Origin: JAFEDN01 sp963844565
GTDB lineage: Bacteria > Pseudomonadota > Gammaproteobacteria > Coxiellales > Coxiellaceae
Direction: 5' to 3'
Length of the DNA stretch: 64,000 nucleotides
Assembly: GCA_963844565.1 (NCBI GenBank)
Contig: CAWJON010000002.1
Coordinates: 1,922,001 to 1,986,000 of the forward strand
How positions within the stretch are numbered: position 1 is the stretch's first letter; every line of letters begins with the position of its first letter. The position numbers and the translations under genes are program-made. Shown piece by piece: positions 17,241-26,804 of this stretch. Under the pieces are notes generated by a model that was not told where the DNA came from, searched no databases, and saw only the letters and a list, made by a program, of their open reading frames with translations.

Positions 17241-17380
17241 GAGTAATTCTCCAAAAAATAAAGATCAAGAAGTAACAAAATCAGAATAGAAAATTGGCTC
17301 TATAGTGGGAGAAAAAAGAAAAGAAAAAATGCGGAAATTCGCGCGCTGTTTATTATATATAAACATAAGAGCATCCATTG

Positions 17381-17417
17381 CCCATATTGCATAGTATGCG
17401 ATATACTACGCAATGGG
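17381..17417. promoter_or_regulatory. Long imperfect palindrome
   Basis: CCCAT-A-TTGCATAGTAT pairs with ATACTACGCAATGGG around a 5-base centre, with one mismatch and one bulge. No T-run follows, so it is not a typical terminator. It sits about 110 bp before the methyltransferase start and could be an operator or a small repeat. No other copy was noticed in the window. Confidence 0.45.
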
Positions 17418-17528
17418 ATAATTGTGAATAGTACAAATTTATCCTGGTTAAACAAAGCTGCTGAAATTATAAGTGTAATGTTGTGTTATTAAAATAGGTG
17501 AAAATCTACTACCCTAAAAAGGAGATTT

Positions 17529-18287
17529 ATGGTTAAAGGATTACGGTGGTATGAAGGGAAACGGTTAGTTTCTACTGTGCGGGGTTCAGATTATGCACAC
17601 GCAGGAGAGGAAGAAGCAATAGATTTTTGTTTATCACCTTATAGTAAAAATAAAAATCGCTTGATTTTAGACGCCGGCTGCGGACAAGGCGGTACGGCGC
17701 ATTTTATTCAACGGCAAGGATGGGGACAGGTTACCGGTTGCGATATTGAGACTTCGTCAATCCACTATGCAAAAGAACATTACCCCGATGTAGAATTCGT
17801 TACTGCCGATGTCGTTGAAGCGAATCAAAAATTAAAAGGTCATTTTTTTGATTTAATCTGTTTATTCAATTCCTTTTACGCTTTTCCCAACCAACCCCAG
17901 GCGCTGAAGAGCTTACATGAACTTGGGAAAGCAGGGACGGAAATTATAATATTCGAATATAGTGATTTAACACCTAATGATAACAATCCTCTGACTATTA
18001 AAAATAATCCCATTAAGAACTTTTTGCCCATTCGCATGGATAATATCCATCAACTAGCTCAAGATGCCGGTTGGGAATGCAAGGAAATAAAGGAAATAAA
18101 TAATCAATATAAAAAATGGTATCAAAACTTTCTAAATGAATTAAAAGGTAAAAAAGAAAATATCATTGCTCATTTTAAAGAAGAAGGCTATTTAGAAGCC
18201 TTAAACCGATATACAAAAATATACAACGCGATTGAAAATGGCATACTCGGCGGATGCGTATTTTATGGGAAATTCATAAAAACTTAA
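17529..18287 (+). CDS. Class I SAM-dependent methyltransferase
   Basis: A 252-residue methyltransferase. Motif I is LILDAGCGQGG at residues 45-55, followed by the acidic end of strand 2 in VTGCDIETSSI and a motif IV-like FDLICLFNSFYAF. Family members with this layout act on small molecules such as sarcosine-like or quinone substrates, but the substrate cannot be told. A strong AAGGAG precedes the ATG. It converges with the MFS gene at 18298 (10-bp gap). Confidence 0.85.
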   Translation: MVKGLRWYEGKRLVSTVRGSDYAHAGEEEAIDFCLSPYSKNKNRLILDAGCGQGGTAHFIQRQGWGQVTGCDIETSSIHYAKEHYPDVEFVTADVVEANQKLKGHFFDLICLFNSFYAFPNQPQALKSLHELGKAGTEIIIFEYSDLTPNDNNPLTIKNNPIKNFLPIRMDNIHQLAQDAGWECKEIKEINNQYKKWYQNFLNELKGKKENIIAHFKEEGYLEALNRYTKIYNAIENGILGGCVFYGKFIKT

Positions 18288-18297
18288 ATCAGGAGTT

Positions 18298-19602
18298 TTA
18301 GTCGGATATTGGGTATATATTTGACTCTTCCATTGGAATTAAAATGTCTTTATGTCTGAAGGAAAAAATACTAACCATAGCTAATATTCCCACTACTGCG
18401 GCAGCAGTAATATAGAGCGCCGGCGCTAAAAGAAAATGTGTCCTTGCAATCAAGTACGTACAAACTAATGGCGTCGTTCCACCAAAAATCGACATAGACA
18501 AATTGTAGGCAAAACCTATCCCACTCAATCTGTGTCTTACAGGGAATAAATTGGCAGTAATCGCTGCTGTTGTTCCTTCGATTAAACTAAAACATATCGA
18601 AAATAGACATAATATTATAAAGACAATAGAGAAATCTGCTGTGGTTATTTTTTTGAACAATAAAAATGAAAGCAAAGCGATTGATAAGGGACTTAGCAAT
18701 GCAACCCACTTTCTACTGAATTTATCAGCCAATAAACCGGCAATAGGCGTGAGAGCAACTAACAAAATCATGGCGGCTGTATTGACGAACAATGATTGTT
18801 CAGAGGAATAATGTAAAAAAACATGTAAATAAGTGGGCATCCAAAGAAAAAGTCCATAAAAAGCAATAGCAATAAATATGTTAAGAGCGACTACCTGCAA
18901 CATGGCTTTGTAAGAAGACTGAAGCGCGTCGAGAATCGGGAAGCGCCTTTGCTGATTTTCGGTCATTACCTGTTCAAATTCCGCCGGTTCCGCCAAAATT
19001 CTTCTTGCCCATACTCCAAATATAACGAGCAAAAGTCCTAAGAAGTAGGGAATACGCCAAAATCCATTAGCAATTTGAGACACTGTAAAATAGTGATGTA
19101 AAAGAGTAGCCACTAAAGACCCTAATAAAACACCGACAGTACAGCTAAAAGTGACGAAGCTACACCAGAAAGTTTGATTTTTCTTTTCGGAAATCTCGAA
19201 CATATAAACAGTAGAACCTACGAGTTCACCTCCTGCAGAAATACCCTGAAAAATCCTCAACAAAACCAATAAAATAGTGGCTGCAATCCCAATTTGGTGA
19301 TAAGTCGGTAAAGCTCCCATTAACAAAGTGGAAACACCCATAAGATATAATGAAAACCGCAAAGCTTTACTTCGACCATATTTATCACCAAGATATCCAA
19401 AGATTATTCCTCCTAGTGGTCTAACAAGGTATCCGACGGCAAAAACAGAAAATGCCTGCAGGAGCAAAGTAATAGGGTCTTTGGAAGAAAAAAATAAAGC
19501 GCCAATGATGGCCGCCAAATAGCCATATAGGGCAAAATCATACCATTCTAAAATATTCCCTAAGATACTGCTGAGTAATTGACGATGACGATGTAAAAAC
19601 AT
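18298..19602 (-). CDS. MFS transporter, ProP/MHS-type metabolite:proton symporter
   Basis: A 434-residue, 12-helix transporter of the metabolite:H+ symporter branch, as shown by ILEWYDFALYGYLA near the N-terminus, RPLGG...FGYLGDKYGR in loop 2-3 and RIFQGISAGGELVGS in helix 4. Such proteins import compatible solutes, dicarboxylates or similar. AGGA precedes the ATG. It starts 1 bp after the LuxR-type regulator gene upstream, so the two form an operon and the regulator probably responds to the transported compound. Confidence 0.9.
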   Translation of the reverse strand: MFLHRHRQLLSSILGNILEWYDFALYGYLAAIIGALFFSSKDPITLLLQAFSVFAVGYLVRPLGGIIFGYLGDKYGRSKALRFSLYLMGVSTLLMGALPTYHQIGIAATILLVLLRIFQGISAGGELVGSTVYMFEISEKKNQTFWCSFVTFSCTVGVLLGSLVATLLHHYFTVSQIANGFWRIPYFLGLLLVIFGVWARRILAEPAEFEQVMTENQQRRFPILDALQSSYKAMLQVVALNIFIAIAFYGLFLWMPTYLHVFLHYSSEQSLFVNTAAMILLVALTPIAGLLADKFSRKWVALLSPLSIALLSFLLFKKITTADFSIVFIILCLFSICFSLIEGTTAAITANLFPVRHRLSGIGFAYNLSMSIFGGTTPLVCTYLIARTHFLLAPALYITAAAVVGILAMVSIFSFRHKDILIPMEESNIYPISD

Positions 19603-19603
19603 A

Positions 19604-20320
19604 TTAAATCCTATTTACCTTTTTGGAAAAATGATCTACCAAGTCATAAATGCTATAATGACCTCCGGTTTTGTCTTTAATATTTTGTAAATGATTATCT
19701 AATGTCTTGATGGAAATATCTAAGTAGTGGCTGGCTGCTTTGTTAGTCCTGCATTTTGATATGGCTAAAATACAATCCATTTCTCGTGGAGATAACTTAA
19801 GCTTCACCCCTTCGACAAAACCAAAGTGTTCCATAAATTTTACGTTTGCTTCATTTAAATTACTATAATATTGGCTATAAATTTTTTTAATTCTCAAAGC
19901 CTCTTCATTCTTGGTTGAATCAAAACTTAAGGTTAATATGCCCAATACCTCTTTATTTTTATCGAACACGGGTAACTTAACCATTGAATGAATCACTAAA
20001 TATCCGGATTGATTTAAAAAAATCTTATGATCTAATTTTATGGGCGTCTTATTTTTTACCACCAATAAATCTGATTTGTGGATTTCCTCAGCAAATAAAG
20101 GAGGCCATTTCCCTTGCATGATACTTTCATTAAGATCAAAAACAGTTTTTCCAATAATTTCCTTTTCTTCTTGAAGGTTGTAAACATTCAGATTGGCTTG
20201 GTTTGAAACTTGATAAGTGAAAGATCGACTTTCTTTAAAATGAGCGATTTCAGGGAAAGTATGAATGAAATCCGTTAACATATACCCCATTAATTTTTTT
20301 GGTAACGTTATACTTTTCAA
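19604..20320 (-). CDS. PAS-like/LuxR-type transcriptional regulator
   Basis: A 238-residue regulator. Residues about 15-150 look like a PAS sensor (VYNLQEEKEIIGKTVFDL, IFLNQSGYLVIHSMVKLPVFDKN). The C-terminal GerE/LuxR helix-turn-helix starts with LSPREMDCILAI and runs KAASHYLDISIKTLDNHLQNIKDKTG. This PAS plus LuxR layout is frequent in Legionella genomes. The frame opens with TTG at 20320 after AAGG; an internal ATG at 20290 is an alternative. It precedes and probably controls the MFS gene. Confidence 0.82.
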   Translation of the reverse strand: MKSITLPKKLMGYMLTDFIHTFPEIAHFKESRSFTYQVSNQANLNVYNLQEEKEIIGKTVFDLNESIMQGKWPPLFAEEIHKSDLLVVKNKTPIKLDHKIFLNQSGYLVIHSMVKLPVFDKNKEVLGILTLSFDSTKNEEALRIKKIYSQYYSNLNEANVKFMEHFGFVEGVKLKLSPREMDCILAISKCRTNKAASHYLDISIKTLDNHLQNIKDKTGGHYSIYDLVDHFSKKVNRI

Positions 20321-20552
20321 GTTTTTAATTACCTTATACTGGGGAATACACGAATCAATTTAGGTGAAATTTTGAACATCTCGACCTCCTGTCTCAAGAA
20401 AAATCTTCCCTAAGACTAAAATCTTAACACGAAGATAGAAAAATAAAAACGAAAAAGAGGATAGTTTGATACATTCTGATATGATAGGCAAATTTAAGAA
20501 TGACCGTTCGTAATAGATGCATGTTAATTTAACTAAGCCATCTGGATTAAAA

Positions 20553-22040
20553 ATGAAAAAAGGAATAAAGATCGCCATTATTGGCGGCGGAGCTTCTGGC
20601 ATTGTTGCCGCCAAAGAGGCACAGGAAGCAGGTTTCAAATGCGATGTATTTGAGAAAGAAGATGTCCCTGGCGGAGTTTGGAGACCAGACGGTCTTGCAT
20701 GGGAAAAAATGCGGGTGAATATTTCGAGATTTACAGGCGTATTTTCAGATTTCTCCTGGGAACAGGCTTTCCCTAGTCGAAAGAATATTCCCGCCTATCC
20801 TACCACGCTAGATATGCATGCTTACTTATTAGCTTATATTAAACACTTTCAGCTCGAATCTTATATTCACTTGGGCAGGAGTGTCATTCATATAGGTAAA
20901 GATAATCAAGGATGGACAATTACCTGGCGAGAGAAAGAAAAGATAAAGCAGGAAAATTATGCTGCTGTGATACTTGCTATTGGGAGATATCAAGTCCCTT
21001 ACATTCCGGATTTTAAAGGATTGGAAAGTTACTCTGGTCATTGGATCCATAGTGCAAATTATCGTTCAGCTGAATGTTTTGCTGGTAAATCAGTCCTCAT
21101 TGTGGGAGGCTCATTGAGTGGCGTAGCGATAGCCAGTGAAATACCTCGTGCACAACATTTGATTAGAAGACCTCGTTGGATTAAGCCTACCCAAATATCC
21201 TTGGGTCCAGCAAAAGCTGAAATTCCATCGGATTTAGTAGATTCCCGTGAAAATTACAAACCGAGAGACTTTAATTGGTTTATGAAACACTGTTCTCTTC
21301 AAAACAGTATTCCTGATTGGAAAATGACACCAGATACACCAGCAGGTACGACAGTATCGGACGCTTATGTAAAAAGAGTTCTGCAAGGTCACATACAAGT
21401 TATTAAAAGTGAAATAGATCATTTTACCAATACTAAGGTTATCTTGAAGAATGGCAATGTCATTAAACCTGATATTATTATTTTCTGCACGGGTTATAAA
21501 AATGACTTTTCATTCTTTGATAACAGTCTTCTCCAATTATTGAATCCATTGAATTTGTATGCAGACACTTTTCACCCTAATATTTCAAACCTTGCATGGC
21601 TTGCGATTAATTATAACGAACGCGGCGCGATTTTTCCTTTGGTTGAATTACAAGCCCGTTTTGCATGCGCCATATTTAACGGAAGACAAACATTGCCCTC
21701 CCCAGAACAAATGATAGCGGAAATGCAGGCTCCTACAAAACATAGCGGCTTCACGTTTGCCAATTTATTGGCAGAAAAATTAGGTATTGATCATTTCGAA
21801 GAATTACAGAGTGATCCAACTCTATACCGATTGCTGATGCAAGGCCCAATAGTACCGGCACAATATCGCGTGATTGGGCCTGGAAGTAAACCGGAGTTGG
21901 CAAAAATTCAATTACTTGCTGCAGAAAAAGCAAAACAAGATTATTTAAATTCAAATAATTTGCTAATTTATAGAAATAGAATCTCAGATGAAATACAAGA
22001 TAGCCCCATCACACATCAATCTTTAATTTCACGGCTTTAG
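20553..22040 (+). CDS. Flavin-containing monooxygenase (FMO-like)
   Basis: A class B flavoprotein monooxygenase of about 495 residues. The FAD-binding IIGGGASG is at the N-terminus, the FMO fingerprint-like YSGHWIHSANY follows at about residue 165, and the NADPH-binding IVGGSLSG comes soon after. These enzymes oxygenate amines, sulfides or ketones. I use the ATG at 20553 (MKKGIKIAI) because the FAD motif should be near the start; an ATG at 20517 gives 12 more residues. Divergent from the LuxR-type gene. Confidence 0.88.
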   Translation: MKKGIKIAIIGGGASGIVAAKEAQEAGFKCDVFEKEDVPGGVWRPDGLAWEKMRVNISRFTGVFSDFSWEQAFPSRKNIPAYPTTLDMHAYLLAYIKHFQLESYIHLGRSVIHIGKDNQGWTITWREKEKIKQENYAAVILAIGRYQVPYIPDFKGLESYSGHWIHSANYRSAECFAGKSVLIVGGSLSGVAIASEIPRAQHLIRRPRWIKPTQISLGPAKAEIPSDLVDSRENYKPRDFNWFMKHCSLQNSIPDWKMTPDTPAGTTVSDAYVKRVLQGHIQVIKSEIDHFTNTKVILKNGNVIKPDIIIFCTGYKNDFSFFDNSLLQLLNPLNLYADTFHPNISNLAWLAINYNERGAIFPLVELQARFACAIFNGRQTLPSPEQMIAEMQAPTKHSGFTFANLLAEKLGIDHFEELQSDPTLYRLLMQGPIVPAQYRVIGPGSKPELAKIQLLAAEKAKQDYLNSNNLLIYRNRISDEIQDSPITHQSLISRL

Positions 22041-22159
22041 TTGATCACAAAATGATTAATCTCCTAATATATCAGTTAAGAAAGCATGATTACAATGAGT
22101 AAGATATTTATAGTTTTATGAGTCACTCTAATTAAACTTAACAAATCTGGAATTTCTTT

Positions 22160-22825
22160 ATGTCAAAATCAATGGAAATCGGAATAATTATTTTACCCGA
22201 TGAAAAAACGCAAGAAGAAGCGAAAAAACTTCAAGAAAATTGTTTAGAACAATTATCACTTAATGATCTTATTGACAGGCAAAGTCATCAACAGAAGTAT
22301 TTTAACAATTTTCATATCACTTTTTACCAGCTCAGAATAGATAAAGAAAATTTACAGCCATTAATTTCTGCCGTGGGAGAAGTTACGAGAGATATTTCTC
22401 ATTTATCATTCAAAATGAATACCGCCCTTAAAGATACTCAACATCATTTGTTTTGGGGATCTGATGAAGCAAAAAATTTAACAATTTTAAAAGAACTTCA
22501 TAAAAAAATAATTAATGTGGCTAAAAATTTTCGTCACCCGACAGAACCTTTTTCTCGAGCGGATGGGGCACTTAAAAAATTTACTCCTGAACAGTACCAA
22601 GATATCGAAGAATTTGGCATATTTTGGGGATTGGTACATAATTTCGATCCTCACATCACCATTGTGTATGATTCAGAAAAAGATAGAGAGGGAATCAATA
22701 TTCAACGATGCATAGAAAAGATTAAACCTTCTTCTAATCATGTGTTTTATGGTAAATCTATTGCTATTGGAGAATTAGGTCCTGCCGGTAATGTGATTAA
22801 CATCATAACACCATCAAACTATTAG
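22160..22825 (+). CDS. 2H phosphoesterase / 2'-5' RNA ligase-like protein
   Basis: A 221-residue protein with two H-x-T motifs, His52-Ile-Thr54 (FHITFYQL) and His165-Ile-Thr167 (PHITIVYD), the hallmark of the 2H superfamily that handles 2'-5' or cyclic phosphodiesters. Spacing of about 113 residues is larger than in LigT but within the superfamily. Possible substrates are cyclic phosphates of RNA or ADP-ribose; nothing nearby decides. It is transcribed alone. Confidence 0.78.
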   Translation: MSKSMEIGIIILPDEKTQEEAKKLQENCLEQLSLNDLIDRQSHQQKYFNNFHITFYQLRIDKENLQPLISAVGEVTRDISHLSFKMNTALKDTQHHLFWGSDEAKNLTILKELHKKIINVAKNFRHPTEPFSRADGALKKFTPEQYQDIEEFGIFWGLVHNFDPHITIVYDSEKDREGINIQRCIEKIKPSSNHVFYGKSIAIGELGPAGNVINIITPSNY

Positions 22826-22922
22826 AACAGGTAGCAACATTCAACTCATAGCCGACCATTTGAAACAAGCTGATTTATCTAACTTATTAAAACATAGAAA
22901 TAAATAACTAAATTAAATCATG

Positions 22923-23154
22923 CTACACAACTTTAAGTAGTACTTTCCCACGCACATGGCCTGAATCAATTAAACGATGCGCTTCTTGTGCTTCATTTAA
23001 TGGAAAAATTTGTGCAATATGCGCTATCAAAAGGGCTAACACCGGCGTAGATAACCTGTACTAAAATTTCGTCTGCTTGAATCGTAGGGATTTCAGTAGC
23101 CTGATAATGAAGTACTTCTGGGCCGCCATAACTGTTAATCGTGACTGCTTTCAT
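22923..23154 (-). pseudogene. MDR-family quinone oxidoreductase with a large internal deletion
   Basis: From ATG 23154 the frame reads MKAVTINSYGGPEVLHYQAT through VIYAGVSPFD, the GroES-like start of a zinc-independent medium-chain dehydrogenase. It then jumps, in another frame, to AQIFPLNEAQEAHRLIDSGH and VRGKVLLKVV with a stop, the normal end of such an enzyme. About 230-250 residues including the Rossmann fold are missing. Both ends are clear, so this is a simple deletion derivative. Confidence 0.88.
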
Positions 23155-23193
23155 AAGCTTTTTCCAAAACTTTCAGAATAAAAAATCGTGACA

Positions 23194-23559
23194 TCACTCA
23201 GTTTCATGACAAACTGCTTCAATATTGTGACCATCTGGATCCAAGACAAATGCCCCGTAGTAATGGGGATGATAAATTTCTCGAATTCCAGGTGCACCAT
23301 TATCTTTTCCGCCCGCAGCAATAGCTGCAGCGTGAAATTGGTCGACCAACCTTCTATTTTGTGCACGAAAAGCCACATGAATGCTCGGTGTTGTTTTTTC
23401 CCCAGCACGCAACCAGAAATCAGGTTTACCATTTACTGCAAATCCCACCCATTTCTCCCATTCCATAAAAATTTCATATCCTAACGGTTTTAGAGCCGCG
23501 ATGTAAAAGTCTTTTTCTTTTTTAATATCACTTACATCTAAACCAACATGGTCTAACAT
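23194..23559 (-). CDS. VOC-family (glyoxalase/dioxygenase-like) protein
   Basis: I use the ATG at 23559, which has GGAGG 9 bases upstream; the in-frame TTG at 23574 lies within that site. The 121-residue protein is one vicinal-oxygen-chelate unit: metal His in LDHVGLDVSDIKKEKDFYI, HVAFRA in the middle, and GAFVLDPDGHNIEAVCH at the end with the metal Glu. Such proteins are often annotated as glyoxalase or bleomycin-resistance-like. Substrate unknown. Confidence 0.85.
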   Translation of the reverse strand: MLDHVGLDVSDIKKEKDFYIAALKPLGYEIFMEWEKWVGFAVNGKPDFWLRAGEKTTPSIHVAFRAQNRRLVDQFHAAAIAAGGKDNGAPGIREIYHPHYYGAFVLDPDGHNIEAVCHETE

Positions 23560-23599
23560 ATTTTCGTCCTCCAACTAAAACTTTTTAATAAACGATGTT

Positions 23600-25186
23600 C
23601 TACAACCCTATTTTTCTATAAGGTCGTAAATACTCTCTTAACCAGCTAAGCATTTGATCTTGAGTTAATTCAGTAGTATCCAAAATCACGATATTTTTTT
23701 CTAGGGCTTGTTTTTTTAGAAATTGCGACCAATTGTCCATCTCTGAATTGATTAACTCAGGTTGAAGACGTTCGCCAGTAAGACGTTGATGACGAATGTT
23801 ATTCTCACAATGGAGTAAAATAATTTGAAATCGATAGAAACCCAAACCTTGCAACGCCGATTCGATATAGGTTAGATTTACCTGCCCTTCTATTAAAATC
23901 AGATCTTTATCCAAACACTGCTTAAATTGCTGCACCCAATGATACGTCATGGCTTTTTGCCATTCGCTACTGGAACCATAGACAGCCAGCATCTCCCATT
24001 CACTGGGAACACCGATACTATCAAAGTGAAAACAAGCCATTTTAGAATTCTTATTTTTTTCTCGACAAAACTGATTAACTAAAGTCGTTTTACCCACACC
24101 TGATGCACCGGTCAGAAAAAAAATCGTTGGATACGAATCAGACATTCGCATCGCTGCTTCGTTAGCATAGCGTAATATTTTATGGATGAATTCCGTCTTA
24201 GCACTCGTGTATTGTTCACGATCATAAGGGTATTGCTGCGCTAAATATTTTTTTAAGGCTTCATATTCTAATCTCATTTTCGGATTATCTCGTAAATAGT
24301 CTCTCAACAGAATTTTCTCTCGCCAATGACGTGAACTCGGTTCGACAATATGGATATGGTGAGTGCGCTTTTCTCCATAAGGCGGCATACCCTTAGCAAA
24401 AAACAGTCTTTCTTGATCAGGATTTTTATCCCAATACTCATAGCCTAATTCTTTTAATACTTTTATAGCTATCGGTTTAATCGCGTTCAGAGAATCCACA
24501 GCTATTTGGATATCAATCACCGGTTTAGCACTCATACCTGGAATAGCGGTGCTGCCTACATGTTGAATATCAATAATGTGTTGTTTTGGTAAAGCACCAT
24601 AAAGCTTTTTAATCTCTAGTTCGGCGATGCTCGGCCACTCCTTACTATAGTCAGAAAGTTCAATAGCATCATTTTTATAAACCTCATAGTAAAATAGTTC
24701 TCTTCCATTCCACCATTTCTGTTTCCCAAGAAATATAAATCCAGATTTCAATAACACCTTTTGGGAAGCGATATTTTCTGGTTCTGCCGCGGAAACAATT
24801 TTATCTATTTTTAAGTTCTCAAAAGCCCAACGAATCAGTGCCTTAGCAAGCTCTGTCGCATAGCCATGGCCCCAATATTTTTTATGGAGCCGATAGGCCA
24901 ATTCAATATCGGGCTGTTCATCATAAAATCCTTTATGAAATAAACCGGCTTGCCCTATAAATTCACCCGTTTCTTTTTCAAATACAGAGCAGAACCCAAA
25001 ACCATATTTTTCTTGATAAGGAATAGCAATATTTAAAAACCGTTCCACTTGGGCTTTGTTATGTGTAGATCCATCGCCAAGATACTTCATGACCTCGGGG
25101 TCTGACCGCAAAGCGACTAAATTATCTAAATCTGACCACGTGGGTAATCGCAAAACGAGTCTTTCAGTTTCTAAAAATATATTCAT
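23600..25186 (-). CDS. GNAT acetyltransferase - GrpB nucleotidyltransferase - P-loop kinase fusion
   Basis: A 528-residue protein of three joined domains. Residues 1-170 are a RimJ-type GNAT N-acetyltransferase (PDIELAYRLHKKYWGHGYATE). Residues about 175-345 are a GrpB/UPF0157 nucleotidyltransferase-like domain (HVGSTAIPGMSAKPVIDI). Residues about 350-528 are a P-loop kinase-like domain with Walker A GASGVGKT near 359-366 and a DLILIEGQ strand. GrpB domains are known next to or fused with GNATs; the triple fusion is unusual. Modification of a small molecule such as an antibiotic or nucleotide analogue is plausible but inferred. The ATG overlaps the stop of the upstream aminoglycoside-phosphotransferase fragment. 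Confidence 0.85.
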   Translation of the reverse strand: MNIFLETERLVLRLPTWSDLDNLVALRSDPEVMKYLGDGSTHNKAQVERFLNIAIPYQEKYGFGFCSVFEKETGEFIGQAGLFHKGFYDEQPDIELAYRLHKKYWGHGYATELAKALIRWAFENLKIDKIVSAAEPENIASQKVLLKSGFIFLGKQKWWNGRELFYYEVYKNDAIELSDYSKEWPSIAELEIKKLYGALPKQHIIDIQHVGSTAIPGMSAKPVIDIQIAVDSLNAIKPIAIKVLKELGYEYWDKNPDQERLFFAKGMPPYGEKRTHHIHIVEPSSRHWREKILLRDYLRDNPKMRLEYEALKKYLAQQYPYDREQYTSAKTEFIHKILRYANEAAMRMSDSYPTIFFLTGASGVGKTTLVNQFCREKNKNSKMACFHFDSIGVPSEWEMLAVYGSSSEWQKAMTYHWVQQFKQCLDKDLILIEGQVNLTYIESALQGLGFYRFQIILLHCENNIRHQRLTGERLQPELINSEMDNWSQFLKKQALEKNIVILDTTELTQDQMLSWLREYLRPYRKIGL

Positions 25187-25281
25187 GGAGCATCTATTTT
25201 TTGCTGTAATAAATCCGGTAAATCATTTAACCATTTCCGAGCTTTTTCACCATGAACATTGACGATATTGTTTATCAGCAT
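25183..25281 (-). pseudogene. Aminoglycoside phosphotransferase-like N-terminal scrap
   Basis: A short open stretch reads MLINNIVNVHGEKARKWLND then LPDLLQQKIDAP and a stop. It matches the N-terminus of APH-type kinases, where (I/V)xxxxGExGxxWLxxLP is common. It overlaps, in another frame, the end of the esterase fragment at 25247-25483. Its TGA overlaps the ATG of the triple-fusion gene (ATGA), so the old gene was translationally coupled to it. Confidence 0.55.
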
Positions 25282-25483
25282 CTCTGGAATGATCATGATG
25301 ATCTTGAAGCCAAAAAAAGGTCACGCGACAATGATCAGGATCATCATCCATCATTTCTATCAGTGGTGTTTGAATACTAGAGCGCCATTGCTGTTTTTCA
25401 ACAGCCGATGTGAGCATTCTATATTCAGCCATTAACTGAGGCAAAATCAGGGATTGGGTTTCAACAGCCCTATATTTTTTCAC
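25247..25483 (-). pseudogene. N-terminal fragment of a Fes-like esterase
   Basis: A 78-residue frame whose first 60 residues resemble the N-terminal domain of enterochelin-esterase-type enzymes: QQWRSSIQTPLIEMMDDDPD then CRVTFFW. The catalytic alpha/beta-hydrolase part is absent and the last 20 residues are frameshifted into the phosphotransferase scrap. The ATG overlaps the stop of the GNAT gene upstream by 4 bp, so the ancestral genes formed an operon with it. Confidence 0.5.
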
Positions 25484-26154
25484 GGCTTTTTACCACTCTC
25501 AAATTTAAATATGTTATAGATATTATTACTAAAATGAGCAATCTGCCGGGTATATTCTATCAGCGGCTGAGTACTGTAATGCTGAATCACCGGATAATCA
25601 CTGAGAGTAGCGGGAATAAGCTGAATTTTATGAGGGTCGATGGCCGGTTTGTTTATAACAAATTGCGCTACTTCCGTTTGATAACAATGCCTGCGCCCCC
25701 AATAACGCATTCCGGCTCTTTCCAATACCCGGCGAGAGCGTTCGTTATTGGGATGAATGACTGCCAGTAATTGCTTGACCGGTAAATGCTGGAACCCCCA
25801 ACGGATACAGGCCTTCACTAACTGAGTATCATAACCTTGATTCCAAAACCGCTGATGTAGCGCATAGCCGATTTCGATGGCAGGCTGATCATCTTTCATT
25901 TCCAAATAAACTAATCCGGCGCGGCCAACAAACAATCCAGTCTGTTTTTCATAAACAAACCCTAAAGAAAAACCGTGTTTATTGAAATGGTTAATTTGGC
26001 TTTCCAGGTTCTCCCGGGCTTCCTCCCGAGTCCGTACACCTTTGCCAATATAGCGCATGACTTCTGGGTCCGATAACAGCCCGTAATAAGCTTCAAAATC
26101 CATGCTATTCGATGGTTTAATTATTAAGTGAGGCGTTTCAATAAAGGTATTCAT
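25480..26154 (-). CDS. GNAT-family N-acetyltransferase with a C-terminal extension
   Basis: I use the ATG at 26154 (MNTFIETPHLIIKP), since the 16 residues before it do not belong to the GNAT fold. Residues 1-165 form a RimJ/RimL-like GNAT domain: SDPEVMRYIG, EIGYALHQRFWNQGYDTQLVK, NERSRRVLERAGM. The last 55 residues (IQLIPATLSDYPVIQHY) look like the first strand and helix of a second GNAT domain that is then cut off. The gene is similar in its first domain to the GNAT part of 23600-25186. Confidence 0.82.
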   Translation of the reverse strand: MNTFIETPHLIIKPSNSMDFEAYYGLLSDPEVMRYIGKGVRTREEARENLESQINHFNKHGFSLGFVYEKQTGLFVGRAGLVYLEMKDDQPAIEIGYALHQRFWNQGYDTQLVKACIRWGFQHLPVKQLLAVIHPNNERSRRVLERAGMRYWGRRHCYQTEVAQFVINKPAIDPHKIQLIPATLSDYPVIQHYSTQPLIEYTRQIAHFSNNIYNIFKFESGKKP

Positions 26155-26238
26155 ATTTAAATTTAAGACAAAGTAAGCATTATACCATAAAGCCGTAAGC
26201 AAATTTGATGGGGAAAGGGATAACAGTAACTATTTAGT

Positions 26239-26802
26239 TCACCGAATAGTGACGTAATGTAATTGAACCAAATCATTATTATAGTTTTGTACGGATTCCA
26301 AACGATACCAAGATTCATGCAGCACATTATGAAATAATGAAATTCCTGAACCTAATATCACGGGAATAATGGTAATTGTAATATCGTCGATAAATCCTTG
26401 ATTCAAGAATTGGCTAATCGTTTTGCCGCCATCGACGTAAATTCTCTTTACCCCCTCTGCATAAAGCTTTTCAACTAAATGAACGATGTCGCCCTTATAA
26501 ATTTCTGCTTGATTTTCAACGGATAATAAAGAAGAGGAAAGTACAATGACTCTCTTTCCTTGATATGGCCATTTATCAGCACCAGCAGAAACCGCAATGT
26601 GATAGGTATTTTTACCTATGATTAAAGCATCCACGCTGGCTAAAAAATTCTTGAAACCATAGTCTTCATCACTACTAGCAGGAGGAGTAATTTTTTCCAA
26701 CCAATCTAAACCATGATCTTTCCTGGCGATATAACCATCGATGCTGGTAGCAATGTAGACTGACATTTTAGGTCTAGATTGAATCTCTTTGGGTTTGATC
26801 AT
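26239..26802 (-). CDS. RibD C-terminal/dihydrofolate reductase-like protein
   Basis: A 187-residue protein of the RibD-C/DHFR superfamily: SVYIATSIDGYIAR, GLDWLEKI, DALIIGKNTYHI, VIVLSSS and RIYVDGGKTISQFLNQGFID, with the GG of the NADPH loop. Stand-alone members are deaminase-reductase-like enzymes of unclear substrate, not true folate enzymes in most cases. GGAG lies about 10 bases before the ATG. It follows the truncated methyltransferase gene by 2 bp. Confidence 0.87.
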   Translation of the reverse strand: MIKPKEIQSRPKMSVYIATSIDGYIARKDHGLDWLEKITPPASSDEDYGFKNFLASVDALIIGKNTYHIAVSAGADKWPYQGKRVIVLSSSLLSVENQAEIYKGDIVHLVEKLYAEGVKRIYVDGGKTISQFLNQGFIDDITITIIPVILGSGISLFHNVLHESWYRLESVQNYNNDLVQLHYVTIR

Positions 26803-26804
26803 CT

